From an uncultured Clostridium sp. (GTDB lineage Bacteria; Bacillota; Clostridia; Lachnospirales; Lachnospiraceae): a stretch of DNA of 64,000 nt. The position numbers and the translations under genes are program-made. Every line of letters starts with the position of its first letter. Position 1 is the first letter of the stretch. Location of the stretch: assembly GCA_947178445.1 (NCBI GenBank), contig CAMWYJ010000009.1:26054-90053 (forward strand), in the 5' to 3' direction. Shown here piece after piece: positions 63,122 to 64,000 of the stretch. Under the pieces are notes generated by a model. The model saw only the letters and a program-made list of their open reading frames with translations. It ran no database searches and was not told the DNA's origin.

Positions 63122-63838
63122 CTACATGATATTTCTCTCATAAGCCGCAACTGCCGCACCCATAATCTCCGGTATCTCCGGTGTACCTATATATGTAAAC
63201 TTGCTCATATCTGTAGTATGATTAGCAAGAAAGCCCGCCATACTTTGTTTCTTATAGAGCAGTTCCATTTGTTGTTTCCGTTCTTCTGCTGCTTTCTGGC
63301 TACGTTCCTGATACTGTCTTTTCCTTTTTGCCTTTTCTTCATCCTCGGCTTTCATTTTGGCCTCTATCTTTGCCCTTACTTCCGGTTTTAAGTCACCACT
63401 GATATAGTGTGTTACAGTACCATCCGGATGAATGACTATACCAGAGGAATGAATTTCATGCCCCATTGCTGAAAGCTCTGCCTGATACCTCGGCACTGAA
63501 TTAAAATAATTCTGTATCTTTCCTTCGTAATAGGCTGCTTTCTCTGGATCATTTGCCATCTGTTCCAAAATATTCGATGCAATCACAACGTTTCCAGTTC
63601 CTGCTGTTCCTGCACCAATGCGGTCTATGCTACTTTGGTCTTTCCCTACATTCTGAACGGATACACCTGCACCGTATCTCTGTTTTAGATATTCTGTATA
63701 GGCATCTACCTTTGACGTACCTGTTTTCTGCAACTGGTCTATAAAATTTGTCCCATTTATATCTGCTTTATTGACATCTTTAGATGCTGCATACTGATAT
63801 GCACCCGCCAAAGCTCCATTTACTCCAAAAATACTCAT
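63122..63838 (-). CDS. Array paralogue K (MSIFGVNGALAG family)
   Basis: A 238-aa close copy of J. The first 50 residues are almost the same (MSIFGVNGALAGAYQYAASK, Phe 32/Leu 36). Core NVVIASNILEQMANDPEKAA and IVIHPDGTVTHYISG, then the charged coiled coil and the C-terminal AVAAYERNIM. Differences concentrate in the middle. GGAGAG lies upstream of ATG 63838. It is preceded by the second hairpin of the array leader. Confidence 0.82.
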   Translation of the reverse strand: MSIFGVNGALAGAYQYAASKDVNKADINGTNFIDQLQKTGTSKVDAYTEYLKQRYGAGVSVQNVGKDQSSIDRIGAGTAGTGNVVIASNILEQMANDPEKAAYYEGKIQNYFNSVPRYQAELSAMGHEIHSSGIVIHPDGTVTHYISGDLKPEVRAKIEAKMKAEDEEKAKRKRQYQERSQKAAEERKQQMELLYKKQSMAGFLANHTTDMSKFTYIGTPEIPEIMGAAVAAYERNIM

Positions 63839-63874
63839 ATTAAATTCTCTCCTTTACAATCAATACTTTCTGTT

Positions 63875-63900
63875 GCGGTTCTTCTGTCAGTCAGAACCGC
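63875..63900 (-). promoter_or_regulatory. Array leader hairpin 2 before paralogue K
   Basis: GCGGTTCT...AGAACCGC, eight perfect pairs, loop GACTGACAGA. Hairpin 1 is missing here because the previous gene ends within its position. Confidence 0.65.
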
Positions 63901-63910
63901 CTATGCCCCC

Positions 63911-64000
63911 TTATGCTTCCACAAAGTTCTTCTCATAAGCCGCATAAACCGCTTCCCTTGCTATGCTAGTCGTCTTATAATATCTTTCATCTTCCTGCTG
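63911..64000 (-). CDS. Array paralogue L, C-terminal end only
   Basis: The last 29 codons of a gene that continues beyond the window: QEDERYYKTTSIAREAV, then YAAYEKNFVEA and TAA. The end resembles the AxAAYExNI tails of J and K, so the array continues upstream. Confidence 0.7.
   Translation of the reverse strand, partial: QQEDERYYKTTSIAREAVYAAYEKNFVEA

Noticed and set aside
57482..63900. Integron-like cassette array (hairpins as attC sites)
   Set aside because: The hairpins lack the RYYYAAC/GTTRRRY core sites, the genes are clear paralogues, and no integron-type tyrosine integrase is present; a leader RNA explains the pattern better.

Overview
The window looks like a chromosomal segment of a low-GC, Gram-positive, spore-forming anaerobe, most likely of the Lachnospiraceae (Clostridia). 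The evidence is strong AGGAGG ribosome binding sites, a spoIIID gene, meso-diaminopimelate dehydrogenase, the rpmG-secE-nusG-rplK-rplA block, an ECF-type vitamin transporter, a DnaD/DnaI-like pair and tandem large serine recombinases. Genus cannot be assigned from the sequence alone. No rRNA, tRNA or CRISPR array was seen.

Region 1 (1-15.2 kb): a cell-envelope protein, a group II intron remnant behind a terminator, a MazG-like plus helix-hairpin-helix gene pair, a small HD hydrolase, a Y-family polymerase and a NUDIX hydrolase. Then comes a cobalamin-riboswitch operon read on the minus strand from about 12.95 kb to 4.9 kb: riboswitch, homing-endonuclease-associated repeat protein, two DUF4430 proteins, an alpha/alpha-barrel surface protein, EcfT, and a fused ATPase-ATPase-S-component protein. 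The split surface proteins resemble the two domains of animal intrinsic factor/transcobalamin. A sugar nucleotidyltransferase and ddh follow.

Region 2 (15.3-27.4 kb): an ECF sigma/anti-sigma/transglutaminase-lipoprotein operon, other secreted proteins, a decay zone with remnants of AlbA/Schlafen-type and PARG-type genes, and a cluster of unrecognised small membrane-anchored proteins, two of them very short.

Region 3 (27.4-43.7 kb): housekeeping genes: ribosomal proteins and nusG/secE, a GH13 amylase, murC, dnaD-like and dnaI-like loaders, prs, a class A penicillin-binding protein, a YhaN/SbcC-like plus SbcD-like nuclease pair, spoIIID and an aldo/keto reductase lacking its N-terminus.

Region 4 (43.75 kb to about 55 kb, perhaps to the window end): a mobile island that seems to have broken the aldo/keto reductase gene. 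It carries a STAND-type NTPase fused to an Mrr nuclease with two unknown neighbours (a candidate anti-phage locus), three tandem large serine recombinases, a MazF-like toxin with a coupled small protein and a resolvase-like protein, an XRE regulator and a winged-helix regulator.

Region 5 (55.2-64 kb): the most unusual part, a one-direction array of at least twelve divergent paralogues. The eleven with visible starts have short hydrophobic N-termini (MSVxGIG, MSIFGV, MDIQ) and all have a Phe at residue 27-32 followed four residues later by a hydrophobic residue. Six intergenic gaps carry a hairpin leader with compensatory changes; five of these have both hairpins and one has only the second. 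I propose a family of exported or specially targeted proteins, possibly substrates of a flagellar-type export gate; this is inference.

A second theme is a family of dispersed MITE-like elements with terminal inverted repeats. The best copies are at 12502-12706 (flanked by a perfect 12-bp direct repeat) and 25295-25640.
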